From Reticulascus tulasneorum (Eukaryota; Ascomycota; Sordariomycetes; Glomerellales; Reticulascaceae): DNA of 64,000 nucleotides. The notes beneath the pieces were generated by a model, which saw only the letters and a list, made by a program, of their open reading frames with translations, was not told the origin of the DNA and made no database searches. Location of the stretch: contig LSAX01000011.1 in the NCBI GenBank assembly GCA_001557505.1, forward strand, positions 1,860,001-1,924,000. The letters run 5' to 3'. Position numbers and translations under genes: made by a program. Positions within the stretch are counted from its first letter, which is position 1. Each line of letters starts with the position of its first letter. Below are positions 10,515 through 24,225 of this stretch, in pieces.

Positions 10515-11428
10515 CTAGCTGGACTTCTTATCGGCCTTCTTCTTTCGATTGAAGCCTCCCATAACGGCAATTGGAACAGTGAAAGTAAGCACCAGGATGC
10601 CGCATATTGCAAAGAACATGCCCACTTGCGACTCCTGCGGCCCGGTGGGTATGTCGTGGCCCATCACCCTCGTCGCCCTCCTATGATCCTGCCACTGATG
10701 CGTCCTCTCATGTCCGCCCCGGTCAAAATGCGGCACCTCCCCTGCTTGCTTATGTCCAAAGGGATCCTGCCCCGGCCCCATCCCCGCAGCAGTGGCCGTG
10801 CCTCCACCCCCGGTCGAGTCCTCATGCGCAGCCTTGCGCTTCGCCGATTGCTGTCCCCAGCCTCCGGACCGGAAGAACGACGGCGGCGGACCCTGGTAAG
10901 TTCCCCTTCGGCGACTCAGGCCGGATGGGGTACGCCCGCCCGCTGGACCTGTGGAGTGGTAAGAACCACTCCTGTGGGGCGGGTGCTGGTGGCCATGATC
11001 GCGGTCGTAGGCGGCGCGCTTGGCGGGGGTGCCGAGGACGGAGTAGGCTTCTGCTATACGGTGGAACTTGCGGGAGGCTGTTGGGTCGTTGCGGTTGTGG
11101 TCTGGGTGGTGGGTTTTGGAGAGGGCGTAGAATGACCTGGATGCACCTTGTGTTAGTGGTCGAGCTCATCCATATTTGATGGGCCAAGGAGCACAAGAAA
11201 GAAGAAACATTAAGCAGCGTAAGTTTGGTTGGCGTATGCAACAAACTCTAGAGAGACTAACTTCTTGATCTCGGCGGGCGAGGCATCGTGCTGCACATTC
11301 AACGCCTCATAGTAGTTCTTCGCGGTGCCATCGTCGTCACCTCGCAGGACACGCGACTGGGTGAAGGAGCGAATCGCGCCGTAGCGGAAGGATTGAACCG
11401 CTCGGAGGGGGAGCTGGTGTCCTGGCAT
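10515..11428 (-). CDS. Mitochondrial membrane-anchored J-domain protein
   Basis: Probable Hsp70 co-chaperone. Exons are modelled at 11428-11262 and 11136-10515 (GT-AG), giving 262 residues. The N-terminus (MPGHQLPLRAVQSFRYGAIR) is basic and Ser/Arg-rich like a mitochondrial presequence. The J domain follows: NYYEALNVQHDASPAEIKK, SFYALSKTHHPDHN with the essential HPD motif, then FHRIAEAYSVLG and RAAYDRDHG. A long Gly/Ser/Gln-rich linker leads to a hydrophobic C-terminal segment (VGMFFAICGILVLTFTVPIAVM) and a basic tail (NRKKKADKKSS). That layout resembles yeast Jid1, but this is not certain. It shares a divergent promoter with the epoxide hydrolase. Confidence 0.85.
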
Positions 11429-12018
11429 GCCTCATCCCGAAAAGTACGGGTTTTTGAATTTTGAGGGAGAAGTTCAAGAGGTGAGATCTGAAGCGATTGG
11501 GGCGGGCAGTCTAGATTGCCTGCCCTGTCTGGTGGGATGGGCAGTGACGAAATCGATTCTGGTTTCGAGAAAATATGCAATTGTACGGACTGCCCCCCAA
11601 TGGGATATTGAGCATCGGATACAGTGATATTTTGACGTACTGGGGCCATCCAGGTGCGAACCACCCATTACATACAAAAGATCCCCGAGATCGCCAACCG
11701 TCTGTGCAAGTCTCGTTACCTAACAGGAACAAAAGAGCTTTAAGGATCCGTATGCCGGACTATGAGTTTTCATGAACTGCTCGGTGGGGACATCCTAATT
11801 ACTAGCAGCAGCCTAGGCCAATGCTACCGGAGACATTTCGTGGACATTTAATTCCCGTCTCCATACCAACTTTCCAGGCATGGAAGACACTTAAATAAAC
11901 AGAGTTTCTTGCAGTAGTTCTGCAAACGTTTTTAATATTGGCTGTTAATAGTTCACATTCGTATATTTCATCTTTCTCATATTGTAGCTAGCGTTCGGAT
12001 CACGAGTAACACTTAGCC
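11429..12018. promoter_or_regulatory. Divergent promoter, J-protein / epoxide hydrolase
   Basis: About 590 bases without a gene. The 150 bases before the hydrolase are AT-rich, with ACTTAAATAAAC near 11889 as a TATA-like candidate. No recognised operator. Confidence 0.35.
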
Positions 12019-13002
12019 ATGGGGCCTGAATACACCATGGCACTTCCGCGCAAGACCCTCAAGATCTCAGATGAGATTACTTACAGCTACTACGTGACTC
12101 CAGCCCTATCAAACAACCCGACACTCCTCTTCCTCCACGGCTTCCCCTCCGCCGCCTCAGACTGGTCTCTCCAGGCAACCTACTTCTCATCTCAAGGCTA
12201 CGGGGTCATCGTCCCAGACCTCCTCGGCTATGGCGCCACCTCCAAGCCGGAAGCCGTCTCGGCGTACAACTGGCGCAGCATGAGCGGCCACATAGCCGGT
12301 ATTCTCGACGCAGAGGGTATACCGCAAGTCTTCGGCGTTGGGCACGATTTAGGCTCCTGGTTTCTCAGCCGGCTGTACCACTTCCACCCTGCCCGCTTTC
12401 TTGGCCTTGCGTTCTTGGGTGTGGGTTATATTGCCCCGGGGGATAAGTTCGACGTGGAGATGATAAACCAAATGACGAAGCAGATGACGGGTGAGGAAAG
12501 ATTCCGCTACTGGGATGTATTCACCTCCGACGACGGAGTCGCGCTCATGGACCAGCATGTCCCGGCCGTAATCACCTTAATGCATGCCGAGCCAGCCATA
12601 ATGGCGCAAAATCTCGGGCCACCAGGTAAAGCCAAAGCATGGATCGCGCAGGACAAGACCGCGCCCATGCATTTCGGGGATAGTCAGTCGAAGTACTTCA
12701 AGGACAGGGTTCAGATGTTCACCGAAGGCGGCTTCACGGGTCCAACGAACTGGTATCGAGCCTTGAGGAGCAATATCTCGTTCCAGGACGAGGAGACTAT
12801 GGAGAAGGAGATACGGGTGCCAACGTTGTTGATTGAGAGCGGCGAGGATGAGATGACGCCCGCGGGCTTTCAGGATCAGTTGACCCGGCAGTGGGCGAGG
12901 GCGCCATATCGGTTTGAAGAGTTGAAGACGGGACATTGGGTTATGATGGAGGATGCCGAGGGTACGAATAGGATTATACATGAATTTGTCAAACACTGCT
13001 AG
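12019..13002 (+). CDS. Epoxide hydrolase, alpha/beta-hydrolase fold (single exon)
   Basis: Likely hydrolyses epoxides to diols; 327 residues, intronless. It has the oxyanion-hole motif HGFP (40-43), the nucleophile Asp110 in GVGHDLGSW, the acid Asp277 in ESGEDEMTP and the base His306 in TGHWVMMED. Tyr164 (FRYWDVF) and Tyr246 (NWYRALR) sit where the two ring-opening cap tyrosines occur in soluble epoxide hydrolases. Asp rather than Ser as nucleophile excludes esterases; haloalkane dehalogenases also use Asp but lack the two tyrosines. No signal peptide is seen. ATG at 12019 or 12037 could serve as start; both have good context. The natural substrate is unknown. Confidence 0.88.
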   Translation: MGPEYTMALPRKTLKISDEITYSYYVTPALSNNPTLLFLHGFPSAASDWSLQATYFSSQGYGVIVPDLLGYGATSKPEAVSAYNWRSMSGHIAGILDAEGIPQVFGVGHDLGSWFLSRLYHFHPARFLGLAFLGVGYIAPGDKFDVEMINQMTKQMTGEERFRYWDVFTSDDGVALMDQHVPAVITLMHAEPAIMAQNLGPPGKAKAWIAQDKTAPMHFGDSQSKYFKDRVQMFTEGGFTGPTNWYRALRSNISFQDEETMEKEIRVPTLLIESGEDEMTPAGFQDQLTRQWARAPYRFEELKTGHWVMMEDAEGTNRIIHEFVKHC

Positions 13003-13215
13003 GCGAGAGAGTTTTAAACAGAAACAGTTAACCGTCTATGTGTGTGACCATGATCTATCTACGGACATGAAGCCCCCCTAGCCAGCCCGTGTGTAATACG
13101 TAGTTCGCCCCTTTAATTGTACATAGTCCACAATGCCAGTGGAAACAACGTGCGATGCGTTGGTAATGCAAACCCTAGTCTAATGCTTCTCTTTTCGTTT
13201 AAGCCACTCGTACAG

Positions 13216-15005
<1,790 letters not shown>

Positions 15006-16223
15006 GATGGCGGCTCGGACACGAGCAGCATTACTTGGAACAGCAAGTCACTCATGTCTTTCTCCCGGCTTGGTGTGGGATGTGGAAAGAAACTTTTTGG
15101 TATTAGGCAACCGAAAGATGCTCCTCGAGTGAAACAGCAGCATGGGACTTTTGGGATTACACTTGCTGTATTTGGGGTTGCGCCGCACCGTCATTCATTC
15201 AAGGGCTTAATTATTTGGTCGGGTTAGCTTTTAGCGTGTCAGGGGGGCGGGCGCCGAGATCTAATTAGATCACAGAGGGCTTGCCGCTAAGGATGGGACC
15301 TGCAGCAAGGCGCTGCCAGGCCCTAAGGTCAATTAAGAACGTGTGGGGATGCCAGCGGTCTGACTTTAAATGCCCATCCATTCACATCTTGATCAATCTG
15401 CGTGCAAACCCGGAAACCGGCACGTCGATCGATGTAGAGGTTAATATCAAGTTTAACCAGAACTCGTGTTGCCTGTTTCTGTGGCAAAATGCCAAGCATC
15501 ATCTCGGCAGAGTGTGCTCTTCCATAGAACATAATGCCATCATGATTAACACGAAATTCCCGGTTCGTAGGTACCTAGTCACCAAGTTCCACGAGAAGCG
15601 AGTCTCAACCAAAGGGTTTTGTAAAGAATGACTGCATTGTAATGAACGACTGTGGGTCAAATCGCAAACTTCAGAGCTTCTGCCAAATGAGTGTGTCTAG
15701 CTGCGAAGAGGTCAACCTAGCTTCCAGAAGGGAAGCCTGGCGACACACACACGCAACAAACTGGTCCATCGACTCTCCGTGATTCTTCACTGCAATGTCC
15801 TCGAAAGTCCGCACACAATGGTTTTGCGCGTGTGTATTCCTCCTTGCATGTTAACCACCCCCTCAAAATCCCTCCTCGGTAGTCCAACACTATTACCATC
15901 TAATTCATTCTGCAAAAGTCCTGGCCCTGTGCGGTCCCTCCCCCCAACAACCTCCTTTTCGGTCAGTCGGGTCCTGTCTCCGCATTTGAGGCAATAAGCC
16001 AACTGCGGTATGCATCGTCGAACGTGCAATCAGTTACACGGGATATCTCCCGCACGGTGAAACCGATTGGACGGCGGCGTCCTCGGAGTAGGGCGGTGGC
16101 CCTGTCCTAAGTGCAGCACGGAGTATGGTGCGGCGAGGGCCGGTGGCCGTCGGAAGCAACTGTGATGCGATGTGCGACGTGTGATAGTCTTACATGTTGT
16201 TCTTTCAGAGTCCGGTCTGCCAC
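15006..16223. other. Intergenic: mannosidase promoter and UPF1 3' flank
   Basis: About 1.2 kb with no credible coding frame. The proximal part is the mannosidase promoter, including a G-rich run near 15240-15252. No regulatory site was recognised. Confidence 0.4.
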
Positions 16224-19200
16224 TCAATCGAAGCCACCGCCAACCTGGCTGTGGAAAGCAGTGCTGACGCTCTTCTCGTCGTCGTCGTATCGTCGGCCGT
16301 ACCCATTTCCGGTTCCCATGCGGCCGCCGCTCTCCACGTACTGCTTCAGACGATCGCTATGGCTGTACGAGGCCGGCCGCATGCCATGTGCTACTTCCTG
16401 AAGGCCCGCCCCGAGGCTCGCCCCTCCTTGGCCGACACCTTTGGCACCAATGATGCTGGAACTAGCATCCGTGAACTCCGAGTTGGCTACGCTCTCGCCA
16501 GCAATGCTCTCCGTCCCACGCCCGCGGGCCCGGGCCCCGGAGCGACCTGGAGCCGGCGCGCCTGGCAACCCTGGCCATTGCTCTGGAGTGAAGCTCGAGA
16601 AGATGGCGGGGAAGGATGTGCTGATGCCGGCACCGCCAAGTGCAGAACTGTGGAGGGAGGATACATCGTCCGGGATATATGAGACCATTGAACCAGAATC
16701 GAAGTCCCGGGTTGACGCATTGCCATTGAATCGGTTGCCGCCGTTTGGAAAACCTCCAGCAACGTACTGGTTTTGTTGGCTGTACTTCTGACGGAAAGAA
16801 GTCTTGGGTTTGCCGAATTGCAACAGCGATGTCTGCAGGTTGCTCAGAGGACCTTCCACAAGACATTTGCGATCTTTGAAATGGACCAGCAGGTGATGCC
16901 ACAACTCGTGCTTCGAAAGAACTTTAGGGTTGCCTATGATAACAAGACCATACTTGGCTCGGGTTAAGGCGACGTTCAGGCGGCGCGGATCAGACAGGAA
17001 ACCAATCCCCTGGTTATCGTTCGAACGAACACAAGACAGCACGATAAAGTCCTTCTCTCGACCTTGAAAGGCATCGACTGATGCAACTTCGACTTCCTTG
17101 TAGCTTTCCTTTTTAAAGGTGCCGGTGTTTTGCATAGTACTAACAATATAGCTTCGTTGGCCTTCGTACGGAGTGATGACGCCGATATCTAGAGGTTTAA
17201 CTCCCGCCTTGAAGAAGCGAGTGACAACCTTCTCGACATTGGAAGCTTCGGTTCGGTTGAGATACGAAGTTCCAGATGCTGAGATTTCCTCGTTGCCCAG
17301 ATTGGACCAGAACATCATTGGCATATCTGCGACTGGCCACGGGAAGTCGACATCGCGACGAAGACGCTGTTGAATAGTGACACCATTTTGCAGAGATCCA
17401 TCATAAAACATGTTGGAAGGAAACTCTGATAGGCAGGGATGCATTCTGTATTGGATGTTCAGGCGAATTGGTACCAAGCGCAAGTTGACAAGCCGCTCGA
17501 AAAGTGACTGATTTAGCCCAGCCTTTGCAGCTTTCTTGTTCATAATAACAGGACCCAGTTGCTTGTGGTCACCAACGAGGACAACTTGCTTGCAGCCTAG
17601 AACCAGCGGAATCATGCACTCTGGCTCTGCTGATTGAGTTGACTCATCGATCAAGACGTTTCTGAACTTCATCTTGGACAGGCGAGGATCGCCAGCACCA
17701 ACACAGGTACAGCAGACCACATCGGCGTTGTGGAGAATGTCTCGCTCAGCAGCCTTGGTGAGCTGTTTGAACTTCTTCTCGTCCTGGCTGGATAACTCGC
17801 CGAGTTCGGTCTTGAGTTGTGCCAATTTGACAAGCTCTCCATTGCTGTCATTCATACGGACCTGCTCATGAAGGGCGAGAAAGCTGACAGAAGACTCTAC
17901 ATCCTCACGGGATTTGGCGGTCAGCCGTACGACCTTAAGTCCAGTCCTATGGACTCGCTCGCAAAGCTGATCGACCGCAACGTTGGACGGAGCACAGACA
18001 AGGACCTGGCCACCGTTCATCTTGGCCAGATGATAGATGATCGTGGCAGAAGTTACGGTCTTGCCGGTACCAGGAGGACCTTGGATAAGAGATAAAGGAG
18101 TCTGCAGTACTGCTTTGATAGCAGCAATCTGGCTAGCATTGAGTTCCGGAAGGCCAGGGACGCTAAACTTCTTGGGCATAGTCGTCTTCATTGGCGCAAC
18201 CGCAACCTCGTGTCCAAGCAGCTTGTGAAAGATGTAGCCAGATACACTCATTTCGTCGACGGCGAAGGTCTTCATTGCGTACTGCATACGATCGTAAGAG
18301 GTCGCTTTCCATACGTAGTCGGCAGAGAAGTTGTGGGTGCATTCGGTCGGCACAGTCTTGTCATTGCCAGACTTTCGAAGTTCGAGTGCGACTTCATCAG
18401 ATTGATTATTGGGGATTTTGACGACATACCCAACTCCCTCCCATTGCGGACGAAGTTCTCCCTTGTATCGGATTCGCATTTCGTCGCCGACCGCCAGCTT
18501 GACATCGCCCGACTCGATCTTGTGGAGCTCGAAAATCACGACGTGCTTGTTGTTCAAGCCCAAATCCCACTTGACCTGGAGGCCGTCCTCAGACTGCGCC
18601 TCTTTGAGTTTCTTGTCATAGTCTGACTCCATCTTGACGAGTGGTCCAAAAATATTTTGATAGTGGTAAGGGTCATCGTACTTGAGAAGCACAGGGTGCG
18701 GATCGTCATCGATGCTTGCGGCCTTCTCCAAGTCAGCAACGGTTGCGCTGGAGTTCTCCTTCCACATCTCTTCAAGCTTTGCGATCATTGGCGGAGTCAA
18801 ATGGCGCGCGCGAAGTTGCTCGGCGTCAGAGGGTGTAGCAACAAGCCATGTCAAGAAGGCACGTTCCTCAATCAGGGGTTGCCACCTTGACGTATCCCAG
18901 CTCATGTCCTTCGACGAGGTGTTTGCGGCGCATGGTTGGCGGCAAAGAAGTACGACAACAGTATCTGATTTGGCAGGAATGAATCCAAGCAGAAAGACGT
19001 TCTTGGTGCCGCAGTTATAGCATTCCAACACAGTGTCGCCGAGCGTTGATTCCGGATGTAGTTGGACTTCTTTGTGTCGCGCTCGGACAAGATGATTGAC
19101 AATGTGGGAGGACGTAGCATTTCCACGAGCGCTGCAAAACCATTTGTTGCAGCCAAGACACTTGACGACAGTACTCGGGGAGTGTATTCCGCAGTAGCTG

Positions 19201-19542
19201 AACATCCTGAATTAACGAGGTCACACGGAAGTAGGGGCGAGAGAGAACATACGCGCAGGCATGAGCGGGAAGCTCTCGTTCCTCCTCAGCAACTCTTCCC
19301 AAGGTCAAATCCTTCATTGCGCCAACAGGCATACTGGTCAAGCTATCATTGTCATCCTCGTCGTACAGCTCGGTCTGGTTATCATCGTCATCCGCGCGGC
19401 GTCGACCGCCACGGCCGCCGAACTTTCCATAAAGAAGACTCTCATCCGGGTCGATGGTCGAAAAATCGTCGGCGCCAGCTTTAATTGCGGCGGCGGAGTC
19501 GGATATGAGGTGGTTCCCGAGGTGTGTAAAGGCGCCCTCCAT
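16224..19542 (-). CDS. upf1: NAM7/UPF1 ATP-dependent RNA helicase of nonsense-mediated decay
   Basis: Superfamily 1 RNA helicase that triggers decay of mRNAs with premature stops in the cytoplasm. Exons are modelled at 19542-19253 and 19197-16224 (GT-AG, joining HACA to YCGIHSP), giving 1087 residues. The order is: acidic N-terminus; Cys/His-rich UPF2-binding domain beginning [20 protein letters not shown] with many paired cysteines; stalk and 1B domain; then the helicase core with GPPGTGKT (motif I, near residue 480), [12 protein letters not shown] (motif II), [14 protein letters not shown] and [11 protein letters not shown]. The C-terminal 170 residues are Gly/Ser-rich with an RGRG stretch and look disordered. 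The start is the first in-frame ATG. It shares a 660-base divergent promoter with IMP4. Confidence 0.97.
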
Positions 19543-20199
19543 TTTCGCAGGATGTGCTGTCTTGCCTCTTGTCTTGCCCTGTCTGATTTGGTCTTGAAGC
19601 AAGTTAGCAGGGAAACGACGAGAGCGAGGAGTGGCACATGTGGTGGCGAAAGCCCGGAACCAGACAGAAGGCGACGGGACTTTTCGAACATGCGCTAATG
19701 CTGACCTTCGCTTCACCTCCTACTCGAATATTTCTGCGTCGCAGAGCCTCGGAGGCTCAGGTCATACGGAAGGGAGATTCGAGGTTTCTAGAAGGTCGAA
19801 AACGTCACATCATACCGGCGAATGTTAAAGCGGTTCGCGGTCAGTTCCGAGAAGCAATGCAGGTATAAACCAAGTCTAATTCGTGGTTGCTTCACTTTCT
19901 GCGAAAAGTCAAAAGATCAGAGCTTGAAAATGAAAGGCGTGGATCGCCCAAGAGATCTGCTTCCCAGGAAAGCGCCGAACTGTCCAAGGGTAGCACTGCA
20001 TTTTTGGTGGGATAACCATATCGCCATGTGACCTTATCGCGATAAACGGGTTATCTCCGGGAGAACTGATAGCTTAAGAATTTCTTGGAGGGGTGTGAAA
20101 TTTTGGTATTGCAACAAGAACAAGCGTCCGCCAGACAAGAACAGCCAAACGAATTGTAACGAGAACCACCACCCCAGGTTTTGCAGCAACGAAGCAGGA
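19543..20199. promoter_or_regulatory. Divergent UPF1/IMP4 promoter
   Basis: Contains a 12-base perfect palindrome, TTATCGCGATAA, at 20034-20045 and an RRPE-like TGAAATTTT at 20096-20104, about 100 bases before the IMP4 start. RRPE elements mark ribosome-biogenesis genes in yeasts and IMP4 is such a gene. No other gene seen. Confidence 0.45.
20096..20104 (+). promoter_or_regulatory. RRPE-like element
   Basis: TGAAATTTT resembles the ribosomal RNA processing element (consensus core AAATTT) and lies about 100 bases upstream of IMP4. It is a short motif and could occur by chance. Confidence 0.35.
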
Positions 20200-21199
20200 A
20201 TGATTGTAAGTTTGGACTGCCACAGTATTCCAGCTTCTTCGGCTAAGACAATATAGCGCAAACAAGCTCGGCAACGGAGAGACTGTGAGTACATTTCCGA
20301 GACTGGTGGACTTCATACTAACAGCCAATGACTTAGATCTCTACCGAAAAGCAGTTATCCTCAAAGATGCTGAGATCAATGACAAGCGGGCGAAGCTGCG
20401 GGCATCTCTCGCTTCCGGGAAACCAATTGACCCTGAGATTGCAAAGGATAAGGGCTTGCGAAAAGATTACCAATATGACGAATCGCGACCCGATCTGACG
20501 GCCAACGAGGAGATGGATCTTGACGACGAGTACTCGCAGCTCTCTGGCTTGCAGGAACCTCGGATTCTTGTCACCACAAGCAGAGATCCTTCATCTCGTC
20601 TTCAAGCCTTCTCCAAAGAAATCAGGTTACTACTTCCCACCGCCGTACGCCTGAATCGAGGAAGCGTGATATTGCCAGACCTAGTAAAGTCCAGTCTAGG
20701 AGCTGGTCTAACGGACCTGATTGTTCTCCACGAACATCGCGGAACGCCAACAGGGCTCAGTGTATCTCACCTGCCACACGGGCCGACAGTGTCATTTTCT
20801 CTTCACAATGTTGTGCTCCGGCATGATATACCGGGTAGCATTCGAGGGACCGTATCGGAAAGTTTCCCACACCTCATATTCGAAGGGTTCAAGAGTCCTT
20901 TAGGACAGCGGATTGTGAAGGTGTTGAAGCATTTATTCCCTCCTCGAGAACCATTGACCAGCAAGACGAAAATGGGGAACCGAGTTGTGACATTCGTCAA
21001 CAATGAGGACAGTATCGAGGTTCGCCATCATGTTTACGTCCAGTCGAGTTATAAGAGCATTGAGCTCGCAGAAGTTGGACCAAGGATGACCATGAGGCCG
21101 TTTGAAATTCGGGGTGGCACCCTTGAAAACAAAGATGGAGACGTGGAATGGCATCTTACGCAGTACACACGGACAAGCAAGAAGAAGGATTATCTATGA
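20200..21199 (+). CDS. imp4: IMP4, U3 snoRNP protein for 18S rRNA processing
   Basis: Brix-domain protein of the Imp3-Imp4-Mpp10 complex in the nucleolar small-subunit processome. Exons are modelled at 20200-20205 (ATG ATT only), 20257-20284 (28 nt) and 20337-21199, with GT-AG introns and a CATACTAACAG 3' end in intron 2. Splicing restores the family N-terminus MIRKQARQRRDYLYRKA, which is the reason for this start. The protein has 298 residues, the normal size. Further family features are DAEINDKRAKLRASLASGKP, RPDLTANEEMDLDDEYS, PRILVTTSRDPSSRLQAFSKE (start of the Brix domain), LIVLHEHRGTPTGL and the end GDVEWHLTQYTRTSKKKDYL. Confidence 0.95.
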
Positions 21200-23097
21200 A
21201 GAGCGGTACCACCGATTCGCACCACGAAAGAACTTTGCTTGAGTTTGGCGTAGGGGCCGAAGACGAGAAGCAAGCTTCAAATTCTAGAGGAGTCTCAAGT
21301 ATAAATTCTCCCAAACGACTGAAGTTCTTGGTTAGGAGCTCCGTCGCCAGAATGGGCGATACTCGGCTTGTAAAGCAACAGAGCAATACACCGTGAGAAA
21401 TGCGACTGGCCGCAGTTGGCTTGGTGGAGTAGCTGCTTATTGCTGCTTGAAAGCCATAAGTCTAGTCGATGCTACCGTGCCAATCTCCAGTCCACACAGA
21501 GGAATCAACACATCAACACAGCCGTCTTTGCTTGCACGGCTACCAGAGAGACGACTACAGACGGGGTGTGGCTGAGAGCACTTGTAGTGACTCGATGGCT
21601 TTCCGACGCGGGCCGAGGGCTAGAATCTGCGTGCAAACTGGGAAGATGACGATAGGGATAGTAGCGGTAACCATAAGGCAGATACAGGTCACCAGCTGCC
21701 TATCAGTGTAATGAGATATCAAGACAGAAGTTCATCACATCCACATCGCTTGCAATCCTTCAACAGTCCGAAACACGTAATCCAGACACCGAGAAGAAGT
21801 TAGGGCAGAAAGTGTGCATCATGCGAGAAACCGTTGGGTCCGTGGACCAGATTGAATTGGTCCATAATGGAGTCCGTGGCTGGAAGTGGCAGGCAGCCAT
21901 ATAACGGCGGCCTTGAACCAATGCGCCTTCTGTTACGGATATTGGAAAACTGCGCGTGCTGTAAAATTCGCGTCTTGCTGAGGCTTGACATTGGAATAAA
22001 CGAAACATATTCCATCCCCTGCACGGATCTGGAGATCTCTTGCAGGTTTCCGAGTCCGATCCGGAGGCGACTTGGTCATTGGCGACGTACGTTTTGAGGC
22101 TTTGCCTGTGCCGCACAGCCACAACCAGTTACGCTATCCCGCCTCACGCATACCTTACCTAGAAAACAGTGCCGCTTTAGCCCGTATCTTGTGACAAAAA
22201 AGATGCAGTTATTCTGGTGATTTAAGGCGACTTTTGTTAATTAGATATTACAGGAAAGATGAAGAAAAACTTATACAACAAGCTCTCATAATACTTATCA
22301 CATCCTCGCTGCAGTACTGACAGTTTTTTTTTTTCTTTTTCATTTTCATTATATGTAGTACCAAAGTCTCGGTAACTTGGTTTTGGAGGGTGGGCTGCAG
22401 AAGCTGCTTGTAAAAATACGATCCGCTTGGTCATCCTCCAGTACGAAGTGGTTCGCTTACACCAGCTCCGAGCATATCCCTTCCATGGGGTGCGGTATCC
22501 AACGGACACTTGGTACATTGCCCGCTTACTACCACTTGCGTACGAAGTAGATGGGTAAAAGCCCGTGGCTGGGCTAGTATGTATTAGCTAGTACATACCG
22601 AGAGGTTAGTAGTTAGAGTCGACTGGATGATTAGTGGAGTTCAATGTTCCTCTCCAAGATACATATCTATCCTTCACTGCCTCCCTTCCCCTCCCCTCCA
22701 TTTGCCCGCCCCGCGTCGTCCGTTCCGATTCCCTCGATCAAATTTAGAAGGGATCCATTCTCTGTCTAGATTCTTTACGAAAACAGCTGCTTCTCTGGGT
22801 TTTGTTTTTGTTCTCTGGTTCCACTACTGGAGATTGCGCCCCGGAATCTGCATCGCCCGCGAATCACAGACCTTCCTCTTGGGACTGACAGCACCTGCAG
22901 GGGTTCCTGATTGGCGCTGCTCACACACGGGCTAACGTCATTTGCCATCTGAACATCAGCCGAAGAAGTACCTTTCCAACAGTCAGTGACCTGACGGAGG
23001 GAACTCTCTTCATTCAATCCGTCGCCAATTCCATTCGGCGCCATCACAGCGACTCGTCGTGGGATTGATATCGCTCTTTGCCCAGCTTTGACACACG
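21200..23097. other. Intergenic, 1.9 kb: IMP4 3' flank and syntaxin promoter
   Basis: No protein-like frame recognised. A T-rich tract lies at about 22324-22350, and CT-rich sequence near 22680-22760 may belong to the syntaxin promoter or leader. An mRNA leader intron or a non-coding RNA cannot be excluded. Confidence 0.35.
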
Positions 23098-24225
23098 ATG
23101 GCATACCAACAGTACAACCAGAATCCCTACTCGCAGGCTCCGGCCGCCGAAGACGGGTACGGCTACGATGGACGGGTAAGCCGCATCCAGCAGAGTGCCC
23201 TTTCTTCAGGAGAGGTCGCAACGCAACGAGCACGAAAGCTCATCTTTGCTAACTACGGCGTCAACAGCAAGGCCAGGGTCAGTACGAATTACAGCCCTAC
23301 GGTCAGCAACCGCAGCAACAGCAGCAAAACCCTTATTCCACCGCACCCGCATCAACGACCCTAAGCCAACAAGACTTCCTCAATCGCGTGGCACACCTCC
23401 GTGATGAGATCCGTGGGCTCACCGCCGATATTGAGTTCATCGGCCAGCTGCACCAGCGCACCCTCTCCGCATCCGACTCTTCCGCATCAGATTCTCTCGA
23501 GCAGTACGTCTCGCAGACTCAGCTGCGCAACACGCAGATTAAGGACGGCATCAAGTATCTCGAGCAGGACTTGGCCAAGACGCAGGATGGCTCCCGCGCC
23601 TCCAAGCAGACGCAGCTGAACTCTCTTAAGAACACGTTCAAGAGCGAGCTTGAGAAGTATCAGACCATCGAGCGCGACTACCAGAAGCGCTATCGCGAGC
23701 AGATCGCGCGGCAGTACCGTATTGTCAATCCGGATGCATCGGAGCAGGAGGTTCAGCAGGCTTCGGAGGCCGATTGGGGCAATGAGGGCGTTTTCCAGAC
23801 TGCGGTGAGTTTTTGCGCCCTGAAAGTATTGTTGGGGAGGCACTGACTAACGACAACAGCTCCGGTCGAATCGGTCCGGACAGGCTTCGTCTGTGCTCGG
23901 CAATGTGCGTGCCAGACACAATGAGCTTCAACGAATTGAACAGACGTTGGCCGATCTAGCAATGCTCTACCAGGAAATGGCCACGCTGGTCGAACAGCAA
24001 GAGCCAGTTGTTAATGCAGCTGAAACGAATGCTGAGCAGACCGTGGAGCACATCCAGAAAGGCAACGAGCAGGTCGAGGTCGCCAATAAGCACGCCCGAA
24101 ACCGCCGTAAGCTCAAGTGGTGGTGCGCCCTCGTTGTGCTTCTCATTATCATCGCCATTGCTCTCGGTGTCGGCCTGGGTATCACTCTTACCAGGAACGC
24201 TGCAAAGACTACGACTGGTAACTAA
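23098..24225 (+). CDS. sso1: Plasma-membrane syntaxin (Qa-SNARE), Sso1/2 type
   Basis: t-SNARE for fusion of secretory vesicles with the plasma membrane. Exons are modelled at 23098-23175, 23268-23804 and 23860-24225, all GT-AG, giving 326 residues. A Gln/Tyr/Pro-rich N-terminus (about 1-55) is followed by the Habc helical domain (DFLNRVAHLRDEIRGLTADI, YLEQDLAKTQ, YQTIERDYQKRYREQIARQY). The SNARE helix runs from NVRARHNELQRIEQTLADLA to NAAETNAEQTVEHIQKGNEQ, with glutamine at the zero layer in TLVEQQEP. A single C-terminal anchor (WWCALVVLLIIIAIALGVGL) follows basic RNRRKLK. The IVNPDASEQEVQQA linker is typical of fungal Sso proteins. Convergent with the aminodeoxychorismate lyase gene. Confidence 0.94.

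Noticed and set aside
19543..19716. Upstream extension of UPF1
   Set aside because: The open frame continues but has no ATG before 19542; the in-frame upstream start would be GTG.
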